Positions 35,602-45,615 of a stretch of DNA of 55,718 bases are shown piece after piece (within the stretch, counting starts at the first letter, position 1; every line of letters begins with the position of its first letter). The translations under genes and the position numbers were made by a program. The notes under the pieces are model-generated. The model worked only from the letters and a program-made list of their open reading frames with translations, was not told where the DNA came from and did no database searches. Source of the DNA: Desulfobacteraceae bacterium (lineage in GTDB: Bacteria > Desulfobacterota > Desulfobacteria > Desulfobacterales > RPRI01); the NCBI GenBank assembly GCA_003818505.1, contig RPRI01000026.1:1-55718 (forward strand). Direction: 5' to 3'.

Positions 35602-36510
35602 ATGAAAAATAATATTCTGGTGCCTGAAAAACTTGAACGGGGCGACACGATCGGGATAGCCGCTCCTGCGAGCCCTTTTAATTTAAGAAATTTCAACAGG
35701 GGAATTTATATGCTGAAATCCATGGGTTTCAATGTTTATATTCCTGAAGGAATTTTTAACAGAAACGGATATCTGGCCGGAACGGATGATCAAAGAGCTT
35801 CAATACTGAACAATCTCTTTTCCAAAAAAGATATCAAGGCTATTTTATGTGCCAGAGGCGGTTTCGGCTCATTGAAGATACTTTCTTTGCTCGATTATGA
35901 GAACATTTCGGATAATCCAAAAATATTTGTCGGATATAGCGATATTACGGCTATTTTATCCGCTATTTTTAAAAAATGCCGGATGATTTCTTTTCATGGC
36001 CCGATGGCTGCTGAACTTGGCAGTGCCTCTCAAAGAACGATTGATGCAATGTTTTCGGTCATTGCTTCACGTTTCGATTTTGAAATTTACTCAAAAAAGG
36101 GAACGGGTTTAAAACCGGGAATCGGATCCGGTGTTCTTCTGGGAGGCAATTTGTCAACGCTGTGCCATCTCACCGGTACCCCTTATTTTCCGCATGTTAA
36201 AGGCAGTATTCTTTTTATTGAGGAACGTGGAGAGGCGGTATACAGGATAGACAGAATGATTACCCATATGAAGATAGCTGGTTGTTTTAACGGACTATCA
36301 GGCCTGGTGCTCGGTTCATTTACAAACTGCGGATCAGTAAAAGAGATAAATAAACTGGTGAGCCGTCTGTTTGAAGAATTTGACATTCCTATTCTTGCAG
36401 GTTTTGCCGCCGGGCATGGAAAGGAAAACATTACGATCCCGTTTGGTCTTAAAGCAACTCTTGATACAGGCGGCAAACTCCTTTCTTTCAAGTGGCCGGC
36501 AATCGATTGA
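35602..36510 (+). CDS. ldcA: LD-carboxypeptidase (peptidase family S66, LdcA-like)
   Basis: 302 residues from ATG 35602; the in-frame ATG at 35587 overlaps the -10 box. Family features: GDTIGIAAPASPF near the start, ARGGFGSLKILSLLDY, the nucleophile elbow VGYSDIT with Ser113, LLGGNLSTLCHLTGTPY, the EERGEAVYRIDRMI region and GHGKENITIPFG, which fits the catalytic Glu/His positions. It cleaves the L,D bond of recycled murein tetrapeptides in the cytoplasm. Its neighbour is a beta-lactamase-like gene and then the rod-shape cluster, so it sits in a peptidoglycan-themed region. Confidence 0.87.
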   Translation: MKNNILVPEKLERGDTIGIAAPASPFNLRNFNRGIYMLKSMGFNVYIPEGIFNRNGYLAGTDDQRASILNNLFSKKDIKAILCARGGFGSLKILSLLDYENISDNPKIFVGYSDITAILSAIFKKCRMISFHGPMAAELGSASQRTIDAMFSVIASRFDFEIYSKKGTGLKPGIGSGVLLGGNLSTLCHLTGTPYFPHVKGSILFIEERGEAVYRIDRMITHMKIAGCFNGLSGLVLGSFTNCGSVKEINKLVSRLFEEFDIPILAGFAAGHGKENITIPFGLKATLDTGGKLLSFKWPAID

Positions 36511-36527
36511 TCATGGACTGCAGGTGA

Positions 36528-36565
36528 ATTGAAGCTCCCAGCCGCAAGCAGCGGGGAGCTTCAAT
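36528..36565. repeat. Perfect GC-rich hairpin after the LD-carboxypeptidase gene
   Basis: ATTGAAGCTCCC and GGGAGCTTCAAT are perfect 12-base arms around a 14-base loop (AGCCGCAAGCAGCG). It lies 17 bases past the stop. There is no T-run, so it may be a REP-type repeat or transcript-stabilising stem rather than a classic terminator. Confidence 0.65.
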
Positions 36566-36610
36566 AGCTTGCCTTAGCCCATACCCAGTTCCGGTTTTAA
36601 GTGGAGTGTT

Positions 36611-37714
36611 ATGGAAAAAATCAACAGCGCCATGATAGATGCTATCTCGGATAATGTTTTTCCGGGCGCTGTGCTGCTCGTCTCAGTTAAAAACAAAGTT
36701 CTCTTTTTTGATTCATACGGATTGGCCAACAGGTTTTCAGGAAAAAAAATGTCAAGGGATATTGTTTTTGACCTTGCTTCTTTGACAAAACCTTTGGCAA
36801 CAACGCTTGCCGTTATGAAACTTGTTCAGAAAGGAAAGTTGGGAATCGAAGACAAATTGGCATCGATTCTCCCTCTGTTCAGGAATACTGATAAAGAAGG
36901 TATAAGTATAATTAACCTGCTTTCCCATAATTCGGGCATTCCCGATTACCGTCCATATTATTTAAGCCTGTCCGGTCTTCCTCAAAACAAAAGAGAGAAT
37001 GCCTTAAGGGATCTTCTTGTTAAGGAACCGCTGTTATCAATGCCGGGCGAAAATGTTTTATACAGCGACCTCGGATTCATGATATTAAGATGGGTAGTTG
37101 AGACAGTTTCAGAAAGCCGCCTTGACCGGTTTGTTTATGACAATATATACAAGCCCCTTGGTCTTGAGAAATTATTCTTTGTTGATCTTGCCCATGAGGC
37201 GAATAACGGGAAAGAGCGTAACGAATCATTTGCAGCTACGGAAATCTGCCCCTGGCGCAATATCCTTCTTGAGGGGGTGGTGCATGATGAGAATTCATTT
37301 GTAATGGGTGGAATCGAAGGGCATGCCGGCCTTTTCGGTACAGCCGGTGACGCTAACCTTTTGTTATCGGAGATTCTTTTTTCTTTGCATGGAATATCGA
37401 AAAAGGCTGTAATTGACGGGAAACAGGCAAACTGTTTTTTAAGGCGCAGGGAAGGTGCAGTCCGCGCTCTGGGTTTTGATGCCCCATCTTTGACCGGATC
37501 AAGCTCAGGAATCCATTTTTCCCGCAATAGCGTGGGCCATCTCGGTTTCACAGGAACTTCATTCTGGATGGATCTTGATAATTTTGTAATAATTATATTG
37601 TTTACCAATCGTGTTCATCCTTCCAGGGAGAATGTGAAAATAAAAGAGTTCAGACCGGTATTGCATGATATTATAATGGAAACTCTTGCGGGAAAGGGAA
37701 TCATAAAGATTTGA
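36611..37714 (+). CDS. Serine beta-lactamase-like hydrolase (class C/esterase EstB fold)
   Basis: A 367-residue protein with no evident signal peptide. The three active-site motifs are S-L-T-K at residues 57-60, Y-S-D at 151-153 and G-H-L-G at 309-312 (the HxG form of the third motif). Members include D-Ala-D-Ala peptidases, beta-lactamases and esterases; the lack of a signal peptide argues against a secreted antibiotic-degrading role. GGAG precedes the ATG. It may act on murein fragments with the neighbouring LD-carboxypeptidase, which is inference. Confidence 0.82.
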   Translation: MEKINSAMIDAISDNVFPGAVLLVSVKNKVLFFDSYGLANRFSGKKMSRDIVFDLASLTKPLATTLAVMKLVQKGKLGIEDKLASILPLFRNTDKEGISIINLLSHNSGIPDYRPYYLSLSGLPQNKRENALRDLLVKEPLLSMPGENVLYSDLGFMILRWVVETVSESRLDRFVYDNIYKPLGLEKLFFVDLAHEANNGKERNESFAATEICPWRNILLEGVVHDENSFVMGGIEGHAGLFGTAGDANLLLSEILFSLHGISKKAVIDGKQANCFLRRREGAVRALGFDAPSLTGSSSGIHFSRNSVGHLGFTGTSFWMDLDNFVIIILFTNRVHPSRENVKIKEFRPVLHDIIMETLAGKGIIKI

Positions 37715-37923
37715 CAGTTTCGGAAAAATATCGTTTGAGCAGGTTCTGATATTCATTAGGATTGCTGTAATACGGTATATTTCTGACAAAAATATTTATT
37801 TAAACAGATAGATTCCCCTTGTAATGAAAATATATTTCTGGTAGCGGTTCCTCAGGTATTGCTGTATCATTTTTAAGCTTTTTTGAAACTGATAACAAAT
37901 TAATAATTTATGATATATATTGA

Positions 37924-38973
<1,050 letters not shown>

Positions 38974-38977
38974 CCTC

Positions 38978-39814
38978 ATGTTTTCAAGAAAGACAATGAT
39001 GATAGTCGGGGTAATAATCCTTGTGGCTGTCAATGTCATTGTGCTCTCCGTTTCAGGCAGGCATCATTATCCCCCTTATACTCTCGAACGGGTTGCATTG
39101 ACTATAACAGCCCCGTTTCAGGATGCCCTCACACATACGATCCGTTTTACAAAGAGCATATGGAGGCATTATTTTCTTCTTGTATCAACCGCAAGAGAGA
39201 ATGAAAATCTTAAAAAAAACCTCAGTGATGTTATGCAAAGGAACAGGGAATATATTGAGGTTGAGATTTCCAACGACCGGTTGCGCAAATTATTCGATTT
39301 CAGTCAAAACATAGCCGACGAAGTGATTGCTGCTGAAGTTATTGGCATAGATCCATCCGCATGGTACAGGACGATAATCATTGACAAGGGAAGAGCGGAC
39401 GGAGTTAAGAAGGGTCTGCCTGTGATTATTCCTGAAGGTGTTGTAGGCCAGGTCATTAACAGTTCCGAGCATTATTCCAAAGTTTTATTGATTATAGATC
39501 AGAACAGCGCTGTAGACGCGCTTGTACAGAGAAACCGGGCCAGGGGAATCATTAAGGGTATATCCTCGGATCAGTGCATATTTAAATATGTCCTGAGGCG
39601 GCATGACTTGGAGACAGGGGATTCCGTAATTGCTTCAGGACTTGATGGAGTATTTCCCAAGGGATTGCGTATCGGATATGTTGCAGAGAAAACTGATGGG
39701 AATTCGGGCCTGTTCTGGGAAGTAAGAGTTACACCTTTTGTTGATTTTGAAAAGCTCGAGGAAGTTCTTATATTACTAAATCCTTCAATCCGGGTCTTTA
39801 CAGACGATAAATGA
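38978..39814 (+). CDS. mreC: Rod-shape protein MreC
   Basis: A 278-residue protein. A single N-terminal membrane helix (~6-24, MMIVGVIILVAVNVIVLSV) is followed by a coiled coil (~60-105) and the beta-rich periplasmic MreC domain: SAWYRTIIIDKGRADGVKKG, PVIIPEGVVGQVI, LIIDQNSAVDALVQRNRARG and FPKGLRIGYV. It bridges MreB to PBP2 and RodA. It begins five bases after mreB and overlaps mreD by four bases. Confidence 0.93.
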   Translation: MFSRKTMMIVGVIILVAVNVIVLSVSGRHHYPPYTLERVALTITAPFQDALTHTIRFTKSIWRHYFLLVSTARENENLKKNLSDVMQRNREYIEVEISNDRLRKLFDFSQNIADEVIAAEVIGIDPSAWYRTIIIDKGRADGVKKGLPVIIPEGVVGQVINSSEHYSKVLLIIDQNSAVDALVQRNRARGIIKGISSDQCIFKYVLRRHDLETGDSVIASGLDGVFPKGLRIGYVAEKTDGNSGLFWEVRVTPFVDFEKLEEVLILLNPSIRVFTDDK

Positions 39815-40335
39815 CATATTTTTTCTACTTATTCACGTCTTTCGTTTTAATGCTGGTTCAGACTACAATTATGCACTATTTCAGTGTATTAAGCGGATTT
39901 TATGACCTTTTTCTTCTTATTGTAATATTTCTTGGACTTTATCGGAATTTGCGTGAGAGCATTCCGGTAATTCTTTTTCTCGGCATTATAATGGATAATC
40001 TTTGCAACGGACCTTTCGGTTTGTATACAACAGTATATTTGTGGTTTTATGCAATAATCAGATGGAGTTCGGTATATTTCCATATTAGGAACACACTATT
40101 CATGGTTTTTGCTGTTGCATCAGGTGTTCTGTTTGAAAATCTTATTTTCATAGGCTCGTTTGTAATGTTCAATCCGGATTCGCAATTTCCAGGAAATATA
40201 ACGGAAAATGCCTTGGTGCAGATCTTATGGGCTTTTCTTACAGGTCCTTTTTTTCTCATGTTTATTAACCGCGCATATAATATCTGGCGCGGGTTTTTTA
40301 AACCGCATGTTTCCGAGCAAAGCTCGCATGGATGA
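39811..40335 (+). CDS. mreD: Rod-shape protein MreD
   Basis: A 174-residue protein of mostly hydrophobic helices (about five or six). The LRESIPVILFLGIIMDNLCNGPFGLY segment is typical of MreD. It overlaps mreC (ATGA). The gene after it starts about 100 bases further on, a longer gap than elsewhere in the cluster. Confidence 0.88.
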   Translation: MTYFFYLFTSFVLMLVQTTIMHYFSVLSGFYDLFLLIVIFLGLYRNLRESIPVILFLGIIMDNLCNGPFGLYTTVYLWFYAIIRWSSVYFHIRNTLFMVFAVASGVLFENLIFIGSFVMFNPDSQFPGNITENALVQILWAFLTGPFFLMFINRAYNIWRGFFKPHVSEQSSHG

Positions 40336-40436
40336 GACAGCTATGGCATCCGGAAAAGTTGAACCGCAACAGATAACGCATTACTTTTTGCTTGCGGCAT
40401 ATAGCCTTAAAGTCAGTCAGCCGTTTAATTAATACT

Positions 40437-42317
40437 ATGAGTAAGTTTATAAGAAGTGCGGACATTGAGTGGTTCAGGCAACGTTTGTCATGGGTTATGT
40501 ATTTTGTTACCGCCGCATTCGTTGTTATTTTTCTGCGTTTATTTTACCTTCAGGTTATCGAGGGAGAGGAGTTCAGTCGGCTTTCTGAAAATAACTGCAT
40601 ACGCCTGCAGAGCGTGGAATATCCGAGAGGGCTGATTTTCGACCGGAACGGGATTTTGCTTGTTGATAACCGGCCGTCGTTTAATCTCAGCATAGTATTA
40701 AACGATGCCAGACCGGTGGATGCGACAATAGAAAAGCTCTCCCAATATATTAATGTTCCTGCAGAGGAATTGGCATCAAAGGCCAGCGGTATAAAAGGTA
40801 TATCTTCCTATAGGCCGATTTTATTGAAACAGGACATTGGAAGGGATGCTCTCGCTGCTGTTGAAGCCCATAAGTATGACCTCCCGGGGGTTTCGGTTGA
40901 TGTTCAGCCTAAAAGATATTATCCCTATGGGAAGAGCGCTGCCCACCTCATAGGATATTTAAGTGAAATAAATCCCAACGAATTGAAAGATGAAAAATAT
41001 ATCAGAAATAAACAGGGTGATTTTATAGGAAAGTTTGGGATTGAAAAATCGTTTGAAAATTATCTGATGGGAAAACGTGGCGGGCGTCAGGTTGAAGTTA
41101 ATGTTTCGGGTCAGGTAGTCAGGGTTCTGGAAAACATTGATGCTGAAGCAGGAAACAACATTTATCTGTCCATTGATCAGCGCCTTCAAAAAAGGGCTGA
41201 AGAACTTTTGGAAGGAAAAGCAGGAGCTGTTGTGGCAATGGAGCCTTCTTCCGGCCAGATTTTAGCGATGGCCAGTCAACCATCTTTTGACCCTAATGAA
41301 TTTGTGAGCGGCATGACGCATGATGAGTGGAAAAACATTATATCACAGGCTAACAGGCCGATGGAGAATAAAGCCATTAAAGGAGAGTATCCTCCGGCCT
41401 CGACTTATAAGATTGTGACTGCAATTGCTGCTCTGGAAGAAAAGGCTATAGATGTTAACACTTCATTTTACTGCCCCGGTTATATAAAATACGGAAACCG
41501 GGATTTCAGGTGCTGGAAAAAGGGAGGGCATGGCTCGGTTGATGTAGTCAGAGCGCTGGCAGAATCCTGTGATGTTTTCTTTTATCGGGTAGGACAGAGG
41601 CTTGATATAGATAAGCTCGCATGGTATGCTAAAGCCTGTGGATTAGGCTCTTCGACAGGTATCGGATTGGAGCAGGAGGGCACAGGTTTGGTACCGTCGG
41701 CAATATGGAAGAAAAAGCGTTTCGGGACTGCCTGGGGCAGTGGAGAGACGCTTTCCGCAGTTATAGGGCAGGGTTATAATCTGGTTACCCCCCTTCAGAT
41801 GCTTGTATTGATATCCTCTGTTGCGAACGGGGGAAAAAGAATCAGGCCGATTGTTATGAAGAGAATCGAAACGCCTGGAGGTCAGCTTATTACAGAGAGC
41901 AAACCTGAAATACTTGGAACTCTTCCTGTAAGCCGGAATACAATTGATATCGTAAGGAAAGGTTTGTGGGAAGCGGTTAATAAGAATTACGGTACAGCCT
42001 GGATCGCCCGGCCCGGCGGAGGGATTGAAGCGTGCGGTAAAACTGGAACAGCACAGATTGTTGGAAGAAAAGAAGGAGATGATGAAAAAATGAGAGTGCC
42101 TCAGCATTTGAGAACTCATGCATGGTTTGTTTCTTATGCCCCTTCCTCAGACCCTAAAATTGCCATATCTGTAATTATTGAACATGGCGGACACGGAGCT
42201 AGTGCTGCTGCTCCGATAGCAAGGGAGCTTATAAAATGTTATTTGAATCCGGAAAGCGAAAACACTGATCATACAGGTGTAACTGCAGATTACAATATTG
42301 TTTATGATGAACACTGA
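40437..42317 (+). CDS. mrdA: Penicillin-binding protein 2 (elongation transpeptidase)
   Basis: 626 residues from ATG 40437. The TTG at 40392 gives a 15-residue extension without better support; neither has a clear ribosome-binding site. A membrane anchor (~17-38) is followed by the non-catalytic dimerisation domain (EYPRGLIFDRNG, RPSFNLSIVLND). The transpeptidase domain has S-T-Y-K at ~322 (the acylated serine), the ESCDVF form of the SxN motif, and K-T-G-T at ~534. It crosslinks lateral-wall peptidoglycan together with RodA. Confidence 0.93.
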   Translation: MSKFIRSADIEWFRQRLSWVMYFVTAAFVVIFLRLFYLQVIEGEEFSRLSENNCIRLQSVEYPRGLIFDRNGILLVDNRPSFNLSIVLNDARPVDATIEKLSQYINVPAEELASKASGIKGISSYRPILLKQDIGRDALAAVEAHKYDLPGVSVDVQPKRYYPYGKSAAHLIGYLSEINPNELKDEKYIRNKQGDFIGKFGIEKSFENYLMGKRGGRQVEVNVSGQVVRVLENIDAEAGNNIYLSIDQRLQKRAEELLEGKAGAVVAMEPSSGQILAMASQPSFDPNEFVSGMTHDEWKNIISQANRPMENKAIKGEYPPASTYKIVTAIAALEEKAIDVNTSFYCPGYIKYGNRDFRCWKKGGHGSVDVVRALAESCDVFFYRVGQRLDIDKLAWYAKACGLGSSTGIGLEQEGTGLVPSAIWKKKRFGTAWGSGETLSAVIGQGYNLVTPLQMLVLISSVANGGKRIRPIVMKRIETPGGQLITESKPEILGTLPVSRNTIDIVRKGLWEAVNKNYGTAWIARPGGGIEACGKTGTAQIVGRKEGDDEKMRVPQHLRTHAWFVSYAPSSDPKIAISVIIEHGGHGASAAAPIARELIKCYLNPESENTDHTGVTADYNIVYDEH

Positions 42318-42621
42318 TGGCTTTGCTATTTTCAAGATAACTGTCCGGGTGGATTGGCCGCAGAAAAAAGATCCGAGATAGATTAAAGGAAGTGAGTATC
42401 ACATCGGTTAATGAACCGATTCTTACTAAAAACCCTAATGCCGATAAAAGAGACTTATTTCAGTACCCCCTTGAGGGGTATAAGTGCGTTAACAAAATTA
42501 TTTTTTGCCTGAAAAACTCAGAAAATAATTTCTAACTTACTAACAGTCTTCAGCGTACAGCCTAAACAAACTGAGCAGTTACTTTTCAAGATGGAAAAAA
42601 AACAGGAATAATTAATACATA
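42318..42621. other. Gap between mrdA and rodA
   Basis: This 304-base gap has no gene. It contains two small hairpins: ATCGGTT/AACCGAT (42403-42420) and TACCCC/GGGGTA (42464-42480), neither with a T-run. It is unusually long for two partner genes that are normally adjacent. No promoter is convincing. Confidence 0.5.
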
Positions 42622-43725
42622 ATGATCGACCGCAGACTTATACAGAATTTTGACTGGGGATTACTTGGCCTGACATTTGTTCTTTCGCTGATGGGTATCA
42701 TGACTCTTTACAGCGCTGTTACCGCCGGAGAATCAACCGTGCAGGATGCTCTCTACCTGAAGCAGATCGTATGGTACTGTGCAGGCTTCGGAGTTATGAT
42801 CATTTGTTTTTTGTTTAATTACAAAGCGCTGGACAGATGGGCCCTTGTTATATACGGTTTATGCATTTTACTTCTGGTACTGGTCCTGTTTGTCGGGAAA
42901 TATGTCGGAGGGTCAAGGCGCTGGCTTATGGTTGGTCCTTTTTCATTTCAGCCGTCCGAGTTTGCAAAGCTCGCAATTATTATTGTTCTTGCCCGGTATT
43001 ATTCAAAAACGGCGAACATTAAAGGTTTATCGCTTGGCGGCTTGTTGCCTCCTTTTTTATTAAGTATCCTGCCTTTTGCATTGATTATGCTGCAGCCGGA
43101 TCTGGGTACAGCCATGCTGATTTTTCTCATAGCAGCATCAATGTCGGTGTTTATAAAAATACAGAGAAAAGCTTTCATTTATCTTGCATCAACAGGTGTA
43201 ATTATTATTCCGATTGTCTGGTTTTTGCTCAAAGATTACCAGAAGCAAAGGATAATGACATTCTTAAATCCTGAACACGATCCTCTCGGCGCAGGATATC
43301 ATATCATACAGTCAAAAATTGCTATCGGTTCCGGCATGATCTCAGGCAAGGGGTTCCTTCAAGGTACTCAAAGCGCTCTTTCTTTTCTGCCGGAACAGCA
43401 TACGGATTTTATTTTTTCAGTTCTTGCAGAGGAGTGGGGGTTCGTTGGGTCTCTGGTTCTGATACTTGTTTTTTTTATGCTGATTACATGGAGTCTTAAG
43501 ATAACTTACGGGTGCAGGGATCCTTTCGGGACTATCCTGTCTTTCGGCATTTCAGCGATGTTGTCGTGGCAGGTGATTGTCAATACAGGAATGACTATGG
43601 GATTGATGCCTGTTGTGGGAGTGACTCTGCCGTTTGTCAGTTATGGCGGATCTTCAATTATTACAACTCTTGCAAGCATCGGTATCCTGCTGAACATAAG
43701 CATGCGAAGATTCATGTTCGAATGA
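42622..43725 (+). CDS. rodA: Peptidoglycan glycosyltransferase RodA (SEDS family)
   Basis: A 367-residue protein with about ten membrane helices. FQPSEFAKLAIIIVLARYY carries the conserved SEFAK segment, LQPDLGTAML holds the catalytic-region aspartate, and LPEQHTDFIFSVLAEEWGF plus GVTLPFVSYGGSS are SEDS hallmarks. It polymerises lipid II with PBP2. The start is the ATG at 42622, with a weak AGGAA ~14 bases upstream. Confidence 0.93.
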   Translation: MIDRRLIQNFDWGLLGLTFVLSLMGIMTLYSAVTAGESTVQDALYLKQIVWYCAGFGVMIICFLFNYKALDRWALVIYGLCILLLVLVLFVGKYVGGSRRWLMVGPFSFQPSEFAKLAIIIVLARYYSKTANIKGLSLGGLLPPFLLSILPFALIMLQPDLGTAMLIFLIAASMSVFIKIQRKAFIYLASTGVIIIPIVWFLLKDYQKQRIMTFLNPEHDPLGAGYHIIQSKIAIGSGMISGKGFLQGTQSALSFLPEQHTDFIFSVLAEEWGFVGSLVLILVFFMLITWSLKITYGCRDPFGTILSFGISAMLSWQVIVNTGMTMGLMPVVGVTLPFVSYGGSSIITTLASIGILLNISMRRFMFE

Positions 43726-43733
43726 TATTTTAT

Positions 43734-43862
43734 GGTTTTGTAAAAAGCTGAAAATCATGTTACTCCAGTGAAAACGGGAGTAACAGAAGTATCTGAAAAG
43801 ACTGGATTCTCAATTTCATTGAAATGACGAAAAAAGGGAAATCCAGACATTTTATGAGAGCA
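43734..43862. repeat. Miniature inverted-repeat element related to family B
   Basis: Ends: ATGGTTTTGTAAAAAGCT (left) and ATTTTATGAGAGCATC (right), the latter like the outer right end at 10686-10704. Inside are GTTACTCC/GGAGTAAC (43759-43784) and CTGGATT/AATCCAG (43802-43846) stems. It lies between rodA and the ATP synthase promoter, and the stems may end rodA transcription. Confidence 0.55.
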
Positions 43863-43937
43863 TCATATCTGTTCAGTTTAAGGCGCAAAGGCTTAACCAA
43901 TTGTATTTATAAATCATAAAATATTTGCAAAAAACCT

Positions 43938-43967
43938 TTGACAAGTTGTTGAAACTGGTGTTATAGA
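43938..43967 (+). promoter_or_regulatory. Promoter of the ATP synthase operon
   Basis: TTGACA (43938-43943), an 18-base spacer and TATAGA (43962-43967), about 64 bases before the first ATG at 44031. The rest of the 305-base gap 43726-44030 is the element at 43734 and AT-rich DNA. Confidence 0.7.
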
Positions 43968-44030
43968 CCGCCAGATTTTACCCATCATTATTATATTGTT
44001 GCATCTAATTTCTGAGATGGAGGGTGTTAT

Positions 44031-44456
44031 ATGATTAACGTTGATAAATCTGTTTTCATACAGATCATCAATTTTCTCTTCCTTATCTGGGCGATGAATG
44101 TTGTTCTGTACAAACCAATCCGCAAAATTCTTTTACAAAGAAAAGAAAAAATAGCCGGCCTTGAGCAGAGCATTGAAAATTTCGGGAAAAATGCACAGGA
44201 AAAAGAAGATGCTTATGCGTCTGGGATCAAAGAAGCGAGAGCAAAAGGACAGAAGGAAAAGGAAGCTTTGTTGCTGTCCGCCCAGAATGAGGAAAAACAA
44301 TTGATTGAAAAAATTAATAAAAAAGCTCAGGAAGATCTTGTTCAGATGCGCAATAAAATTGCAAAGGATACCGAAAGCGTTAGAAGTTCTCTGCAGAATG
44401 AAGTTGATACGTTTGCCGCAGCCATTGGCCAAAAAATTCTGGGGAGGGTTATTTAA
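44031..44456 (+). CDS. ATP synthase F0 subunit b'
   Basis: A 141-residue protein. One N-terminal membrane helix (INFLFLIWAMNVVLYKPI) is followed by a long charged coiled coil, the b/b' peripheral stalk. The first gene after the promoter, preceded by GGAGGG. Two b-type genes in tandem imply a b/b' heterodimer. Its TAA overlaps the ATG of atpF by one base. Confidence 0.88.
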   Translation: MINVDKSVFIQIINFLFLIWAMNVVLYKPIRKILLQRKEKIAGLEQSIENFGKNAQEKEDAYASGIKEARAKGQKEKEALLLSAQNEEKQLIEKINKKAQEDLVQMRNKIAKDTESVRSSLQNEVDTFAAAIGQKILGRVI

Positions 44457-45064
44457 TGAAGATGCCTTTTGTAAGACTGAAGCGTTGCACAGCTATTATG
44501 ATTTTTGTGGCTGCTCTGCTGCTGTTTTTTGCAGGAGCCGTTTTTTGTTCATCAGGCGGAGAAGGTGGACATGGTGAGGGTGGACACACAGGATGGGTGG
44601 TAACTGATACATACCGGGTCATGAATTTTGTGGTTCTGGCTGTAGGTCTTTTTTTACTCTTGCGAAAACCCGCTTCAGGAGTTCTTGAGGATCGAATCAA
44701 GGGAATAAAAGAGCAGTTGAGCGAACTGGAATCGAAGAGAACAGAAGCTGAAAAAAATCTTGCACAATATAATGAAAAGCTTGCTCTGCTTAATAAAGAT
44801 TCTGAAAAGATTATTGCCGAACAGATAAAGCAGGGAAATGAGGCAAAAGATCGAATAATTGAAGCTGCCGGAGCCGCAGCTTTGAAACTGGAGGAGCAGT
44901 CCCGCCGGAATATTGAGCATGAGTTCAAGCAGGCAAAACTGAAACTTCAGGAAGAGGTGGTCGCAAAAGCCCTTATAAAGGCAGAAGAGATTATAAAGAG
45001 TAAAATAACCGGAAAAGATCAGGAACAACTGGTAAGTGAATATTTAGAGAAGGTGGTGGCATAG
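44456..45064 (+). CDS. atpF: ATP synthase F0 subunit b
   Basis: A 202-residue protein. It has a signal-peptide-like N-terminus (CTAIMIFVAALLLFFAGAVF), then a Gly/His-rich stretch (GGEGGHGEGGHTGW), then the usual membrane helix (VMNFVVLAVGLFLLL) and a ~130-residue coiled coil ending in the delta-binding tail. The extra leader and Gly/His patch are absent from classic b subunits. Overlaps atpH by one base. Confidence 0.88.
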   Translation: MKMPFVRLKRCTAIMIFVAALLLFFAGAVFCSSGGEGGHGEGGHTGWVVTDTYRVMNFVVLAVGLFLLLRKPASGVLEDRIKGIKEQLSELESKRTEAEKNLAQYNEKLALLNKDSEKIIAEQIKQGNEAKDRIIEAAGAAALKLEEQSRRNIEHEFKQAKLKLQEEVVAKALIKAEEIIKSKITGKDQEQLVSEYLEKVVA

Positions 45065-45615
45065 TGAAAAATTTAGCTATATCAAGGCGTTATGCTAAGG
45101 CACTTCTGCTTATCGGTAAAGAGGACGGAAATGCCGAAGTCTACAGGCAGGAACTGGATCGTTTGGCCGGCCTGGTTATGAAAGAGAAAGGCCTTGAACA
45201 GGCACTGACCAACCCGCTTTATAATGCTGCAGCGCGTAAAAAAGTATTGGAGCTGGTAATTGAAAAGTTAAGCCTTTCAAAAGCGACCAGATCTTTTCTC
45301 TTTCTGTTGTTTGATAAGGGTCGAATAGGGTTTCTTGTTACTATCAACGAATTTTATCAGAAGCTGGCCGATGAGTTGAAAAATATTGCAAGAGCCTGTT
45401 TGGTTTCGGCTACGGAACTCAAATCCGAAACCGTTGAAAAGATCCGTGCTACCCTGTCAAAAAAGACAGGTAAAGATATTGTTCTGGATGTAAAAGTTGA
45501 TCCCAGCCTTATCGGGGGAGTCGTTTCCAGAATAGGTGATCTTGTTTTGGATGGTAGCATCAAAACACAATTACTCAATATGAGAGAATCTTTAAAAAGG
45601 GGTGAGAGTGTATAA
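45064..45615 (+). CDS. atpH: ATP synthase F1 subunit delta
   Basis: A 183-residue protein with a GTG start overlapping the atpF stop. [17 protein letters not shown] is the classic N-terminus, and [29 protein letters not shown] the conserved C-terminal motif. It links the peripheral stalk to the alpha subunits. The stop overlaps the atpA ATG. Confidence 0.93.
   Translation: MKNLAISRRYAKALLLIGKEDGNAEVYRQELDRLAGLVMKEKGLEQALTNPLYNAAARKKVLELVIEKLSLSKATRSFLFLLFDKGRIGFLVTINEFYQKLADELKNIARACLVSATELKSETVEKIRATLSKKTGKDIVLDVKVDPSLIGGVVSRIGDLVLDGSIKTQLLNMRESLKRGESV

Noticed and set aside
40208-40432. 74-residue ORF between mreD and mrdA
   Set aside because: Mostly a shadow of mreD in another frame, with no supporting start signals.
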